Of a stretch of 64,000 bases of DNA, positions 1 through 11,500 are shown piece after piece (position 1 is the stretch's first letter; each line of letters opens with the position of its first letter). Under the pieces are notes generated by a model. The model did no database searches. It had not been told where the DNA came from and saw only the letters and a list, made by a program, of their open reading frames with translations. The DNA is from Rosellinia necatrix. Taxonomy: Eukaryota > Ascomycota > Sordariomycetes > Xylariales > Xylariaceae. The DNA lies in NCBI GenBank assembly GCA_021209875.1, contig JAGYVD010000007.1, positions 3,658,001 through 3,722,000 on the forward strand, given 5' to 3'. The translations under genes and the position numbers were made by a program.

Positions 1-294
1 TACCAGGCTACCACCACGCGACGATGGGTGGCTAGCACATCTTGTCCTGTTTCAGGGGTTGTATGCGATCAGCAACTTAACTAACCTTGCCACACTATAT
101 AAGCGTTCGTCACGCCCACCCTGTTGGTTGCTTCCAAACGGATTGGTATTTAAAAGCTTCATCCGATCTTGAGGCAGATCAAGAAGAAGTAAACAATCAC
201 GGACGTTACCTCTCTGTCCTATCTGTCCTATCTGCCTTGTCTGCCTTATCTGCTTTATCTGCCTTATATAAGACACTAATCTGGAACATCGAGA
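1..294 (+). promoter_or_regulatory. Upstream region of the aldehyde dehydrogenase gene
   Basis: The 294 bases before the first gene contain a pyrimidine-rich imperfect repeat of CTGYCYTAT-like units at about 215-262, followed by a TATA-like TTATATAAG at about 263-271, some 25 bases before the start codon. A second CTATATAAG lies near 97. These could serve as core promoter and pyrimidine tract, but the role is inferred from position only. Confidence 0.35.
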
Positions 295-2045
295 ATGGCG
301 ACGGACACCAAGATAGCAGCCTTTGAGGCCACCCCTTTGGAGGATATTGCTCGATATGCTGCTGATACCCGCGCGGCCTTCACATCACAGAAGACGAAGG
401 ATGTCGAGTGGCGGCTCGTGCAGCTCAGGAAGCTATACTGGGGCATAACGGATTGCACGCCAAAATTCATCGCTGCACTGAAGCAAGATATCGGCAAGCC
501 ATCCGGTGAAGCTCTTCTCACCGAGATCTCATACACCCTTTCCGATCTCAACCTAACCCTGAAGAAATTGAAGGCCTGGGTCAAGGATGACACCAATCTG
601 GACTATCCATTGACCTTCGCGCCGCTGAAGCCGCGCCTCCGAAAGGAGCCCTTGGGCGCCGTCCTGATCATCGGGCCGTACAACTTCCCCATGATGCTCA
701 ACATAGCTCCTCTCGTGGGCGCCATCAGCGCCGGGTGCCCTGCCATCATCAAGCCCTCCGAGAGCGCGCCCGCGACTGCCATGGTGATCAAGGAGGTGGT
801 CGAGAAATACCTGGACCCCGGCTCCTTCTACGTCGTCAACGGCGCCGTTCCCGAGACAACCGCTCTCCTGGACGAGAAGTGGGCCAAGATCTTCTACACC
901 GGCAATCCCGCCGTCGCGCGGATCATCGCCAAAAAGGCGGCCGAGACCTTGACGCCGGTGACCCTCGAGCTCGGCGGCCGGAATCCCGCCTTCGTCTCCA
1001 AGGCCTCCAACCTGGCGCTGACGGCGCGCCGGCTCCTGTGGGGCAAGTGCAACAACGCCGGCCAGGTCTGCATATCGCACAACTACGTGTGCGCCGAGCG
1101 CGAGGTGGTCGACGACTTCATCAAGCACCTCAACGCCTCCTACGACGAGTTCTTCCCCAAGGGCCCCAAGGCCAGCCCCGACTACGCGCGGATCGTCAAC
1201 GAGAGGCAGTTCGACCGCATCAAGGGCATGCTGGACAACACGAACGGCAGGATCGTCATGGGCGGCGAGACGGACAGGTCCGAGCTGTACATCGCCCCCA
1301 CCGCCGTGCTCGTCGACTCCGTCGACGATTCGATGATGGCGAGCGAGTCGTTCGGCCCCATCTGGTCCATCTACCCCGTCGACGACGTCAAGGACGCCAT
1401 CAAGGTCATGAACAGGGTCGATCCCACGCCCCTGTCCCTCATGACCTTCGGCTCGAAGTCCGAAAACGAGCAAGGTAAGCCAAACCAAACCAAACCAAAC
1501 CAAACCACAACATCCAACCCCCCGGCCCCTTTCTTAAACAATTCAAAATTACACACGATATAGAGCTGACATCAAACCTTTCTTTTTTCCTCTTTCTTTC
1601 TACTTTTACAGTCCTCAGCCAAGTGACGTCGGGCGGCGCGAGCATCAACGACTCGTACATGCACGGCTCGGTGTCGACGCTGCCGTTCGGGGGCGTCGGC
1701 GAGTCCGGCACGGGCGCGTACCACGGGCGCGCCTCCTTCGACTGCTTCACGCACCTGCGCACCGTCGTCGAGACCCCCGGCTGGATGGACGGGCTGCTGC
1801 GCGTCCGCTACCTGCCGCACGCCCCGCGCGAGCTCCGGCGGTTCCTGTGGCTGAACGGCACCCGGCCCGACTTCGACCGGAGCGGCCGCCGGATCGCCGG
1901 CGTCGCGTACTGGGCCTGGCTCGTCCTCGGCCTCGGCGGCCCCTCCGCCAAAGGTGCGTTGCTCCGCTGGCTCGCCCTCCTCGCCGCCGGATATGCCTAC
2001 TTCACACAGTCCCATCATTATCTCCTGAATAAGTTCCTCTCATAA
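295..2045 (+). CDS. hfd1: Fatty aldehyde dehydrogenase (HFD1-like ALDH), 2 exons
   Basis: This gene encodes a class-3-type NAD(P)-dependent aldehyde dehydrogenase of about 537 residues, which oxidises long-chain aldehydes to fatty acids. Exons are 295-1474 and 1612-2045; the intron has GTAAGC and TTTTACAG ends and splits a Val codon, restoring the frame exactly. The general base sits in the ELGG motif (Glu about 225) and the catalytic cysteine in GQVCIS (Cys about 259). IIGPYNFP, near residue 126, is the usual cofactor-binding stretch. Exon 2 carries the conserved LPFGGVGESG segment and ends in a hydrophobic stretch before a short polar tail, which fits a C-terminal membrane anchor as in yeast Hfd1 and mammalian FALDH. 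Localisation to endosome/ER, mitochondrial or peroxisomal membranes is family knowledge, not visible here. Family assignment is firm; exact substrate is inferred. Confidence 0.9.
1480..1504 (+). repeat. (CCAAA)5 microsatellite at the 5' end of the ALDH intron
   Basis: Five perfect CCAAA units follow directly after the GTAAG donor of the aldehyde dehydrogenase intron. The array lies within the intron, so length change would not alter the protein. Confidence 0.9.
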
Positions 2046-2847
2046 AAAAAAGAAATAAAAAAATAAAATAAAAGCTCCTTTTCGCAGAAGGGGCGTCTTG
2101 TATCACTCGACTAGGATTTTCTCCCTTTTGTTCTTTTTTTTTTTTTTTGGTTTGGGCTTGGGAGCAGGATTCATCATGGGGGTTCATGTTGGCGTAGTCT
2201 TGTGACGAGAAGGAATCAGGTTTTTTTTTCCTTTTCCTTTCCCTTTCCCCCCTCAAACTCTTCTCTCCTCCCAGTGTCACATAGCGATCTCTTGTTTTAA
2301 TTTATTCATTTTAGACTGACGGTTGGTTCTCAAAAGGTCCGGAAGTGAATCCGTAAGAATAATTGACAGCAAATCGTCTCGCCTTGTTCCACAATCCCTA
2401 CTTTCTCTTTTTATGTCACGATGCTATACCCGCATGATAATACTCCGAGAGAAGAGTTATGGAATGAGCATTTGAATCGACAATTTCGAATCTACCACCA
2501 GAAAAGGGGAAGAAAAAAAAAAAAAAACGAAAGCCAGTTTACGCTGGAGAGGAATTAACTTGAGTTGGGGACATTCCCAAGGCCGGTTTGTTCGGGGCAC
2601 CTCTTATTCTATAAGAGGCCCACTAAGTTCGATAATTGAGACATCCATGGATGTATATATAAGTACCTCAGTTGAACAATCTCGTTCGATGTGAGATTGA
2701 TTATAATTCTATAATAAAAGGGGTCCCCGTGCCCCTTCAAGCTCGTAACATACATATGTGCAATCGTGGTATCATTGGCCCCTTCTTCTATCCGCATCAT
2801 CTTCATTTCCGTGTTCCCCAAGCACCTGAGATATCCCGTCGTAAGAC
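2046..2847. other. Convergent intergenic region between ALDH and rrp4
   Basis: No credible gene is seen. The stretch holds the 3' ends of two convergent genes, several poly-T and poly-A runs (about 2139-2150 and 2514-2526) and A/T-rich DNA. Short ORFs here lack coding character. Confidence 0.6.
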
Positions 2848-4017
2848 TTACCGACCAACAAGGGTATCCGCCAACCTACGTCCCCTCTCCCCACCCAAGT
2901 ACAGCGTCTCCTCCCCATCTCCGTCGCCCCTCGCCAACTCCACAGCTTCCTGATACCCCCTCACGACCATCTCCTCGTCGACGCGCAAGCCGTGCTCGAC
3001 GAGGGCCTCGATGACGCCCCTCACGCGGGCGATCTCGCGCATGGTACCGGTGGATATCTCGTCGTTCTGGCTGGAGTAGACGTTGAGCCCGACGTGCTCC
3101 TCGACTCTCGTGATGGCGGTGTTGGACGTCTCGGCGGCGGGGCCCTCGCCCTCGATGTGTTTGCTGATCCAGATGTAGCCGTTGACGCCGAGGATGACGT
3201 CGATCTTGTCGGCGTCGTCGGCGGCGCCGCCAGCGCCTCCGACGTCCATGGCGAAGGCCTGGCGGCGGGCGCGGACGACGCCGCCGCCGCCGCCGGTGCC
3301 GCTGACGGCGACGAAGAGGCCGTTGCGCAGCTTGCCGTACTTGAGGGAGCGGGTGTGCAGGACGGCGCCGCCGTCGCCGTAGAGCTGCTGGACCTCGGCG
3401 ACGAGCAGCTCGCCCTCGGAGAAGAAGGTGCGGATCTGCAGCTCGTCCGTCTCGGTGCGGCGCCGCTGGATGCCGCCGGGCAGGTTGATGGCGGACAGCG
3501 GGAGCTGCGCCAGCAGCGCGGCGCCCACGTCGACGCGCCACCGCCGCGACTGCACCTCCACGATCCGGCCGACTACCAGGTCGCCGATCTCGGGGCGTGT
3601 AGCGCGCGCGCAGCGGCCGCACGGAGAGGAGCTTGTTCGTCTTGGCCAGCGTGCCGGCGACGGAGGAGACGATGGCGGGCGGGTCGAGGGTCGTGTATGT
3701 GCCGTGGCCACTGCGGACGGTCCGTATCAGTCAGGTTATGTGGCCCTTTTTTGAGATCGGTATATGGGAAATGAAATGGCTTCGAGTTGGTTCTTTGCTT
3801 ACCGCATCCATTGCGGATCTTCTGTTATTATCTCGCCGGGCGTCACGATCGCGTGGTCATCTGACCGGCTATATCCCTTCTTCGACGGCCTCCCCATGGA
3901 CACGTCGCCTTCGACATCAACGCCGCCTTCGGAGTCGGAATCTGAGTCCGCGCCATAGCTTGTGTAGTTTGGATTGTAACCCGGGGGTGGTGCCGGTTGT
4001 AATATTGTGATGGGCAT
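2848..4017 (-). CDS. rrp4: Exosome RNA-binding subunit Rrp4 (S1/KH), 2 exons, apparent frameshift
   Basis: Rrp4 is a cap subunit of the RNA exosome and guides RNA into the 3'-5' degradation channel in nucleus and cytoplasm. Exon 1 (3803-4017) starts MPITILQ and carries a Ser/Asp/Glu-rich stretch. Exon 2 (2848-3710) carries the conserved [10 protein letters not shown] segment, then the S1 domain ([13 protein letters not shown]) and a KH region with [11 protein letters not shown]. The intron (3711-3802) has GTAAGC and CGCAG ends. The reading frame breaks at about 3592-3595: conserved sequence runs into ARYTP in one frame and resumes with EIGDLV in the next. Summed exon length is one base over a multiple of three, so one extra G/C in the GGGG run (CCCC on the coding strand) explains it. 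The corrected product is about 358 aa, near family size. The gene is normally essential, which favours a sequence error over a pseudogene. Confidence 0.85.
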
Positions 4018-4731
4018 GTTGGAAGGTGTGTCGCGTTTGTGTCGAAGGGAAAGATGTTCTCGGTACAACAATCCGTGGCAGCTCAAATGTCTCGGCTGCA
4101 ATTTGTAGATAGATAATTGGTAGATAATTGGTGAATTGGCTGTTTGATGAGGTGTGACACGGTGGACGGACAGCTTGAGCTTGGTCTAACTACTGACACA
4201 AAAAAAAAGCTGCAGCCAGGGACAGCCATCTTTCCCCACTGGACAAGCCCCGCTAAATCAGTAGCTCAAGGACCCCGCGAATCCGTCTCTAGGCCCAGGC
4301 TCCCTCTAACGGGTTTAGTCCAGTTTAGCGTACTTATGATCCCTGCACATAACGCTGCACCTGCCGACAACTTTGCATGTGATGTCGATACCATTCAACC
4401 TCTAACCAGGTAATCCTACCCCCCAAGATAATATCGTGCTTGTTATCCTCTGGCCTCTCTATTATGACCCCTCTACGTATTCTCTAGTTAATACACCGCG
4501 CCAACTCACTTTTCCATCAATACCACTACCTACACCCTAATTAGTAATACCTAGTCTTGGGCTACCTAGTCTTGGGCTGATAGAATTATATATCTCTCTT
4601 GCCTACGTCATCACGCAGCTTGCTCGCCCCTTTGCATTCCAAACAGCCGTCGTCGACCGTGCCAGTGACAGAGCGAAGGCCAGAATCATGATAACACTGG
4701 CACCAACAATACATCGGGGGCCATCATCATA
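4018..4731. promoter_or_regulatory. Divergent promoter region rrp4 / peroxin
   Basis: This 714-base region separates the divergent starts of rrp4 and the DysF peroxin. It holds a perfect 15-bp tandem duplication of ACCTAGTCTTGGGCT at 4549-4578. No ORF with coding character is seen; both core promoters must lie here by position. Confidence 0.5.
4549..4578 (+). repeat. 15-bp tandem direct repeat, two copies
   Basis: ACCTAGTCTTGGGCT occurs twice back to back with no mismatch. It lies about 155 bases before the peroxin start codon, so it could be a duplicated regulatory element; no function is shown. Confidence 0.85.
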
Positions 4732-6363
4732 ATGGGCGACGAGAACGCCAACTCCTTCGTCAATCGCGACGATCCGATCCCGACTATAATACTCAACACA
4801 CCCTCGCCGCGGCCCGAGACACCAACGCCGTCAGGCTCACACAAACGGTCCGAGAGCCGCGACACCTATCAGTCGGACGTCGAGACCCCAACCCGCAGCG
4901 GCGGGATACGCGGCCGGATCTCCGCGCTCAAGGAGAAGGCCCGGATCCAAGACCACCTGGTGGAGAAGCTCCTGGCGCAGGTGGTGCCGCTCGACGACGG
5001 CGCGATCCCCCAGGATGACTCGGCGTACCCGGACCGGGCCGAGAAGCCCAACTTCACGCTCCCGACCATGTCGAACAACTTCCGGCGCTTCAACGCCCGC
5101 ATCGGCGTCGTCTTCGTCTTCCAGGCCCGCGTCATCCGCCTGCTGGCCTGGCGCCGCCCGACCCACACCCTCTCCTTCCTCGCCGTGTACACCTTCGTCT
5201 GCCTCGACCCCGCGCTGCTGCTGCCGCTGCTACCGCTCGTGATACTGCTGGTCAGCGTCCTGGTGCCGAGCTTCGTCGCGCGCCACCCGGCAGCTGACTT
5301 CAACCCGCCAAGTGGACAGACCACGACGGCGGCGGCGGCGGCGGCGGCGGCGATCGCCTACTCCTACTCGGCCCACGGCCCGCCAGTCGCGCCGGCGGTC
5401 ACGGTCAAGCCCGTCAAGGAGCTGAGCCGGGACTTCTTCCACAACATGCGGGACCTGCAGAACTGCATGGAGGACTTCAGCCAGCTGCACGACGCCGTCG
5501 TCAAGTTCGTCGTGCCCTGGACCAACTTCAGCGACGAGGCGCGCAGCAGCGCCCTGTCCGTCGCCGTGTTCGCCGCCGCCGTGCTCGTCAGCGTCGCGGC
5601 CAACGCCATCCCGTGGCGGCTCCTGTTCCTCGCCGGCGGCTGGGCCGTCACGTGCGCGGGCCACCCGGCCGTCCAGAGGCGGCTCGAGGCGGCGCGCGAG
5701 ACGACGCACGACGGCGGCGGCGGCGGCGGCGGGCCCCAGCGGCCCGCGGGGGGAGGAGGAGATGGCGATGGCCCTGACCCGGGTGGGCCAGTGGATCGCG
5801 CGCGACGTGATCCTCGACAGCGCGCCCGAGACGCGCGAGGTGGAGATCTTCGAACTCCAGCGACTCTCGGGCCCGGCGGCGGGCGAGTGGGAGCCCTGGC
5901 TGTTCTCGGGCTCGCCGTACGACCCGCTCTCGCCGGCGCGCCTCGCCGGCGACCGGCCCGCCGGCACCCGGTTCTTCGAGGACGTCCGGCCGCCGCGCGG
6001 GCTGGGAGTGGAGCGAGAAGAAGTGGGCGCTGGACCTCTGGAGCCGCGAGTGGGTGGAGGAGCGCATCATCACCGGCGTCGAGATCGAGACCGAGGGCGA
6101 GAGGTGGGTGTACGACATCTACGACGAGCACGCCGCCGCCGCCGCCGAGCGCGTCGGCGTCGTCGTCGACGGCGCCGCCCTCGCGCTGGCCGGCGCCGCC
6201 ATCAAGGTCGACGCCGCCGCCAGGCGCCTCCGGCCGAGCTGGGAGGAGGGCGAGGACGGCGAGGACGGCGAGGACGGCGAGGGGGAGGAGGGGCGAGTGG
6301 AGACGGAGGCGATGGGTCCGACTCGTCAAGCGGAAATATATCAGTCGCGATGCCGTGTCCTAA
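4732..6363 (+). CDS. Peroxisomal membrane peroxin, Pex28-32 / DysF family, with three apparent frameshifts
   Basis: This family sits in peroxisome or peroxisome-ER contact membranes and controls peroxisome size and number. From MGDENAN the first frame gives a polar N-terminus, two hydrophobic segments (LAVYTFVCLDP and PLLPLVILLVSVLV), the conserved-looking NMRDLQNCMEDF and a second hydrophobic pair after EARSSALSV. The DysF part is spread over three frames. The first frame is lost in the G-rich tract at about 5725-5755. The second covers ETREVEIFELQR to FFEDVRPPRG (about 5827-6000). The third starts near 6000 with WEWSEKKW and runs through WVEERIITGVE. The first frame returns near 6283-6291 with GEWRRRRWVRLVKRK, the usual end of DysF domains, and stops at 6361-6363. 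Each change equals one extra base. Read through, the protein is about 542 aa. No introns were found that would explain the changes. Confidence 0.8.
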   Translation: MGDENANSFVNRDDPIPTIILNTPSPRPETPTPSGSHKRSESRDTYQSDVETPTRSGGIRGRISALKEKARIQDHLVEKLLAQVVPLDDGAIPQDDSAYPDRAEKPNFTLPTMSNNFRRFNARIGVVFVFQARVIRLLAWRRPTHTLSFLAVYTFVCLDPALLLPLLPLVILLVSVLVPSFVARHPAADFNPPSGQTTTAAAAAAAAIAYSYSAHGPPVAPAVTVKPVKELSRDFFHNMRDLQNCMEDFSQLHDAVVKFVVPWTNFSDEARSSALSVAVFAAAVLVSVAANAIPWRLLFLAGGWAVTCAGHPAVQRRLEAARETTHDGGGGGGGPQRPAGGGGDGDGPDPGGPVDRARRDPRQRARDARGGDLRTPATLGPGGGRVGALAVLGLAVRPALAGAPRRRPARRHPVLRGRPAAARAGSGARRSGRWTSGAASGWRSASSPASRSRPRARGGCTTSTTSTPPPPPSASASSSTAPPSRWPAPPSRSTPPPGASGRAGRRARTARTARTARGRRGEWRRRRWVRLVKRKYISRDAVS

Positions 6364-7238
6364 GTATGTATGTATGTATGTATGAGCGTATGCATGTATG
6401 TATGTATGGCTGTATGGCTGTGTGGCTGTATTGGGAGCTCGGCTTTTAATCCGTAAAATAAAGGGATAGGTTGGTAGTCTATAGGCCGTACCGAACAAAT
6501 CGTATCTCCAACAACGCCGAATATAGACTGGGTCGGTTGATCAGTTTTTTCTTTTGTTTTTTTTTTTTTTTGTTTTTTTTTGGACACACCCGGCCACGTA
6601 GTGTATTCTGGCTGTATTCCTATTTCGGTAGTTTTGTCCGATGCTCGCGGCATCCCCATGCTCTGATCGTGGGGCATTCATTCGTTCACACGGCTTCATC
6701 CGTGCTGACCGGACGTGGAGTTTTTTTTTTTTTTTCGCCACTGGAGAATGTGAGACATGGCATTTGTTGTTGTTGTTATATGTGCACTTTGTTGGAAGGG
6801 AGGGTATAAAACGATGCGCTCGACGTCATTTCGGAAGTACTAGTTGATTTATTATTATGCTCGCTCGGTATATGAACATACGCCTTCTGTTGTTAGTTTC
6901 GTACCATTTTCAATGTTCGATCAGCCGCCTTCATTTTTTTTTTTTTTCGTCAGTTACTTTAAGAACCAGTTTATACCATATGCAACCACATATATATTCA
7001 TTTGCGGGGAAAGAGAAGCCCTGAGACAAGATTGACTGAGACCTATTTATTTCTTTTAATACCGACAGGGTTTTTCCTATCCAGCACTGGAGAAGAGACG
7101 ACTGTAGATGAGACTGTCTCTCTGTCCATCTATCTATCCACCTATTCCGACGACATCTAAGCGCACCTAGCAGATCATCCTGTCTCACCGCCGCATCTCT
7201 CTCACAAACATATATATCTCCCCACATATCCTCCCCCC
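6364..7238. other. Intergenic region with (TATG)n and poly-T tracts
   Basis: No credible gene. A (TATG)5 microsatellite lies at about 6365-6384, followed by related TATG and TGGCTG units to about 6430. Long T runs occur near 6545-6580, 6721-6735 and 6936-6948. The DNA is A/T-rich and probably forms the peroxin 3' end and the next ORF's upstream region. Confidence 0.6.
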
Positions 7239-7550
7239 ATGGCACCAAACCCAATCACGCAGGCATCACCAGCCGCACCACCACATCCCTACCGCGACAT
7301 CCTTCCCACCATCATCATCACCACCACCACCACCACCACCACCACCACCAGCAGCAGCAGCAGCACCGCCCTAACGCCGTCCCCGAACGCGGCAATCAGC
7401 AACCACGGCGCTTCCACGAAGGCGGACGTGCTAGCGGGCCTATTCTTCGGCGTGGCCGCGGCGCTCCTGCTCATCGCGCTGCCTTTGACGTTGTGCAACT
7501 ACTGCCGTTGGCGGAGGCCTGCTGCGCGGGACGGCCAGCTCCAGGTTTAG
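7239..7550 (+). CDS. Hypothetical small single-pass membrane protein (103 aa)
   Basis: I do not recognise a family. The ORF starts with ATG in CCCCCCATGGCA and encodes a Pro-rich N-terminus, a Thr10-Ser5 run encoded by ACC and AGC triplet repeats (about 7318-7364), and one strong hydrophobic helix (AGLFFGVAAALLLIALPLTL) followed by CNYCRWRR. That is the layout of small fungal type-I-like surface or membrane proteins: Ser/Thr-rich outside, one TM, short basic tail. There is no clear cleavable signal peptide, which is odd for such a topology; an upstream exon is possible. Helix plus flanking basic residues argue for a real protein, but the simple-sequence half could be chance. Confidence 0.4.
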   Translation: MAPNPITQASPAAPPHPYRDILPTIIITTTTTTTTTTSSSSSTALTPSPNAAISNHGASTKADVLAGLFFGVAAALLLIALPLTLCNYCRWRRPAARDGQLQV

Positions 7551-8573
7551 GGTTTTCGGAGTCTAGATAAATACCTTAGCTTACCTACCTACCAGGTAGA
7601 TACCGAATGAGAAGGTACCTAGATGAGTACCTGTAGGTGACTTGGGGGTATCGCAGGACAGGGGGGGGGCTTTGATTCTACATTATTTCTTGCCGTTCCT
7701 ACGAGGATCCTAGGCGGGGCCAAAACGTCGTTTCTTCGTCATACATACCCAGGTAATATGTATGATGTCGATATTTTGGAAGACTCGGAAAGAAGAAAGA
7801 CTGGGCCCACTTTCTGGTTTTGATATAGACATATGGATGGCCACAAGAGAGAAGCAACTATGTATAATATGCTATGAGATCATCATGACTCAGATACAAA
7901 TTTCTCTACAGGTTATTTGCCGTCGTAGCGATAGACTAGGATATTAGGAGAAAGGCGTTTTTCACATTGTGCTTTATTAAATACCCCCACTCAGATGTAA
8001 AAGGAGAGGAATTTTTTACTTTTTGCGAGGAGCCGAAGCCCCTTCAAGATGTAAATAGTCGGGCTCTGATATATCGAGCCTTTGAATTTATAGCTAGGGT
8101 GGGTTCCATTCTGTATATCACGCGTCTAGGTACACATCTCTATAACCTCTCTGCACCCGATCGCGCAGCCAAGGTTGAGGAGAATCTCACATGTTGTTCT
8201 GATATCTCACTGAGAAGGGGGGAAAAAAATAACATTGTATGTCTTGGATATTTATCAGCTTGGGTGTTAAAGTGGTCATGACCGGGGAGGTATAGGTTGG
8301 TAGTTATAGGGTCGTCCTATCATCAATCTCGGTGTGCTCTGTCAAGGGAAAAGAAAGGTCCGTCCGTGCGCCATCTATGATGCATTACGATGCGATTAGG
8401 TTTCTTGCTTTCTTTCGTTCATGCATCATGATAGGAGTGTCAATAAGAAAATGTTCAACATGAGGGCGCCGCCTAGATATGCTCCGAGACTCCATGCACA
8501 GAAACAGACATAGAAAAGTAAAATTGAAGACCGGAACCATGAACTTCTTTAAAGTATGCCTCGGACCCGGCGA
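7551..8573. other. Intergenic region between small ORF and ATG2 3' end
   Basis: No gene is supported. There are ACCTACC/GGTAGG motifs at about 7575-7640 and a G9-type run near 7661-7670. Short ORFs up to about 104 codons here have no recognisable domains and lie in A/T-rich DNA. Confidence 0.55.
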
Positions 8574-11500
8574 TTAGTGTTTTTTGTATTTCTATTAAGA
8601 GTATTAGTGGGCTGGCATCTGAATGACCAAAAGAACAAAAACTGACCTCATCCACTCGCCTCCTATTCTGCGGGTCTAAGGAATTGGTGGCGCCCATTAG
8701 AGTCTGTCCGATGGCCTTGCTCGAGCCGATAAGTGGTCTAAAGATGATGGTGGGTGCGCGTTTCAATACAGCCTTGGCGGCTCCTTGGGCATTTCCGCTT
8801 TCCATCACTTCGCCGGGTACGGCAATAATGGCATCCCTTGCCAAGTTGAGATCTCGAGCGAGGCTGGAATATGCGCCCCTAAGGCCTTGGACGACGCCAG
8901 TAGGCTGGTCGGCGTACAGGCTTATCTGCTTCGTTTCCTCTGATTCTGTATCTTCGTCCTCCCATTCAGTGGATTCATGAGCCTGATGCTGTTTCGTCAA
9001 TATACCCTCTGCGCCCTGGAGAGCATATTGCGTGCCGACCGCCAACTTTGCCCCTAGCTTAACCAGCTCGGTTCCTGTTGTCTTAGCAAATGCGGCCGCT
9101 CCTTTACTAATGCTTCGAACGATTCTCCCATCTTTTTTGTATTCCCGAATTGGAATCTCGATCAAGTCTTTGAAACCGCTACCAACATTAACGAGTGAAC
9201 GAACAGGAGCGAGACCAGCAAGGACTCCTGGGAGTTGGTTTCGTTTAACATCAGGCATCCACGTATCATTTAGAGTCTGCCCTAATCGATCAAAACCCAA
9301 CGCTCCGTATACAATGGTGCGACGTAGAATGAGGCGAGATTGGTCGAGTACCACGAAATTCATGAACTCAGTGGTGTGACCCGACCTAAGACCGGCATAA
9401 TCCACTCTCTTGGGTTTAAAATCCAGAGTTACAGGTATAGAATTGACTTCCGCCCTCTGTATGAAAGGTATATCGCTAGGCGAGGCATGGGCTGGCTTGG
9501 AATCATCCTTGAACTCGAAAAATCGGGTGATGAAGTCGAGAGCGTCCTGATCAACGTGCAGTCGTAGAGGAAGAACAGTAGCTTTCAGGACAATCTCCGC
9601 CGCGGCCAATTCGGGCAAAGGCTTAACGTTGAGGATCTCGAGATGTACCATGCTGGCATCCATTTCCCGTTCACCCGCGTCCTGATCATACGTAACAAAC
9701 TTCTTCCAGGTCGAGGTTGGGACGTGATCAAATACCACAAGGTCCTTAACACGAACATCAATCGAGCTTTGTGTCTCACCAGAGCCCGGTGGGAAGGCAA
9801 CCAAATCGACGTTAATGCCTTTTAATTCAAATGTAACCTTGTGCCGCTTGCTGCGGTTGAGTTTCAATTTCTTCTTCGTACGATACGCACCGCCTTGTCG
9901 GCTTGGTGTCGCGGTCATTGCTGTAGTTGCGATCGACTCGGTCTCAGTGGCATTATCGTTCAGCTCTTGATTGATGGCTTGCGCAAGTTCCCGGGGGTCT
10001 CTATTCGCAGGGATACCGATATAAATAGAGTTAAATAGAAAGTCACTAATGACCGTCTCTTCATCAATAATTTCCATGTCAATCCCTGCACGGGCGCGAT
10101 CTTGTCTAGACTGCCGCTCAATCGCTGTAGTCTCTATATCATAGACGGCTTTGGAGATAACGTCACGGGTATGGTTCCAGTCATAGCCATCGAAGAGGTT
10201 CCAGATGAAGTGAACGTCGCGAACGCGGACCGAAAGGGGGCCTTTATGAACCTTTGCGTCATTAGACTGGTCATAAGCATTGTTGGTCGAGTTCCACCGA
10301 TGCGCTGTTCCCTCGATAACTGATCCAGAACTGAAGTAATTCTCATGTATAACAAGATCATCTTCCTCATCAAGATCTTCCGGCTGGCTGCTGAAATTTG
10401 TGAGCAATACTCCGTCAGTAGTGTCTCGTGCCGTAGTCTTATCTGATATAACGGAATCAGCGTGATCTAGAAGTAGCTCCTGAGTAGCCGGATCGTCGTA
10501 GAACTGCGAGTCAAGTTCAAGTGGAGCTGAGTAATCGGAGCCCCCAAGGTCAAATGAGCTATCGTCATCTTCGTCGCCAAGTCCGTGGGCAAGGAAGTCG
10601 TCATCAAAGTTATAATCCCCTTCAGCTGTACCAAAAGCATCCGCTGAAATAGAGGCGAGTAGGTCCTGCATTGGAACAACATTGGTCCTATATTTGATCT
10701 CCTTCTTTGGGGGTGTTGGCGGAGCAAGTGCATTCGCAAGTGCGATAAGGGTCTGTGTGGAATCTGCGCAAGTCTCAAGAACAAGGAGGTCATCCCGCAC
10801 CTCAATGTCAACCCATTTTGTTCCGTCTTCCTGGTTAGCGCCGGTTTGGGCGAGAATCTTCGCAGAGGAAATATAGCAGACATCGACAAACCCTTGCTGG
10901 CAAAGTTCGACCACTTGCGGAGTCGCCGTGCTCGAGGACCGCCGCCTTGACATCGCGGGAGGGCTTTTAGAACCAATTGCAGATACATCATCGATGAGAA
11001 GTATAGACGCCTTATTAAAATGCCCCAGCATGTTTGCATCATTTCCTTTCGTAAGAGCAACCTCAAAATGCGTGTTTGTCAATGCAATAACCATCTTCGA
11101 AGTAAGTCCAAGTGGATTTAAGCCAAGTAAGCAATCGTGAAGAATAATGTCAACCTTAGTCGGCTTCCCCTTGTTCTGTTCATCCTGCTCATTGATAGAG
11201 TGTGCCTTGGGTTTTCTGGCGATTGCTGCATGAGCTTGACCTCCAAGGTTTGCGACTGACGCAGCGAGAGATGATTCGAAATCTTGCGGCGTAGCATCTT
11301 CTCCAAGATCTAAGAAGTCCATGATGGTTGGGACTCGATATTCAACATCCAGATACCGCATTCTTAGTTTAACTACGGGGTCCATCTCATCGCCAATCAA
11401 CCTCATAGTGACTACTGGACCATCATTCCCTTTGCCTAAAGGTGGAATGGAGGAAACCAATTGCTCGCTGTGGTTGCGTCGTAACGAGATCGCACCTAGG

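Noticed and set aside
553..1503. Long minus-strand ORF opposite the aldehyde dehydrogenase
   Set aside because: It is antisense to a conserved gene, rich in Val, Asp, Gly and His as expected for a GC-biased shadow, and has no domain.
3590..6300. Programmed ribosomal frameshifting as explanation of the rrp4 and peroxin breaks
   Set aside because: No slippery heptamer with a following pseudoknot was recognised, four sites in two unrelated genes would be needed, and homopolymer errors are simpler.
5725..6300. Introns explaining the peroxin frame changes
   Set aside because: Conserved sequence is continuous on either side of each shift, with no room for a GT-AG intron of normal length.
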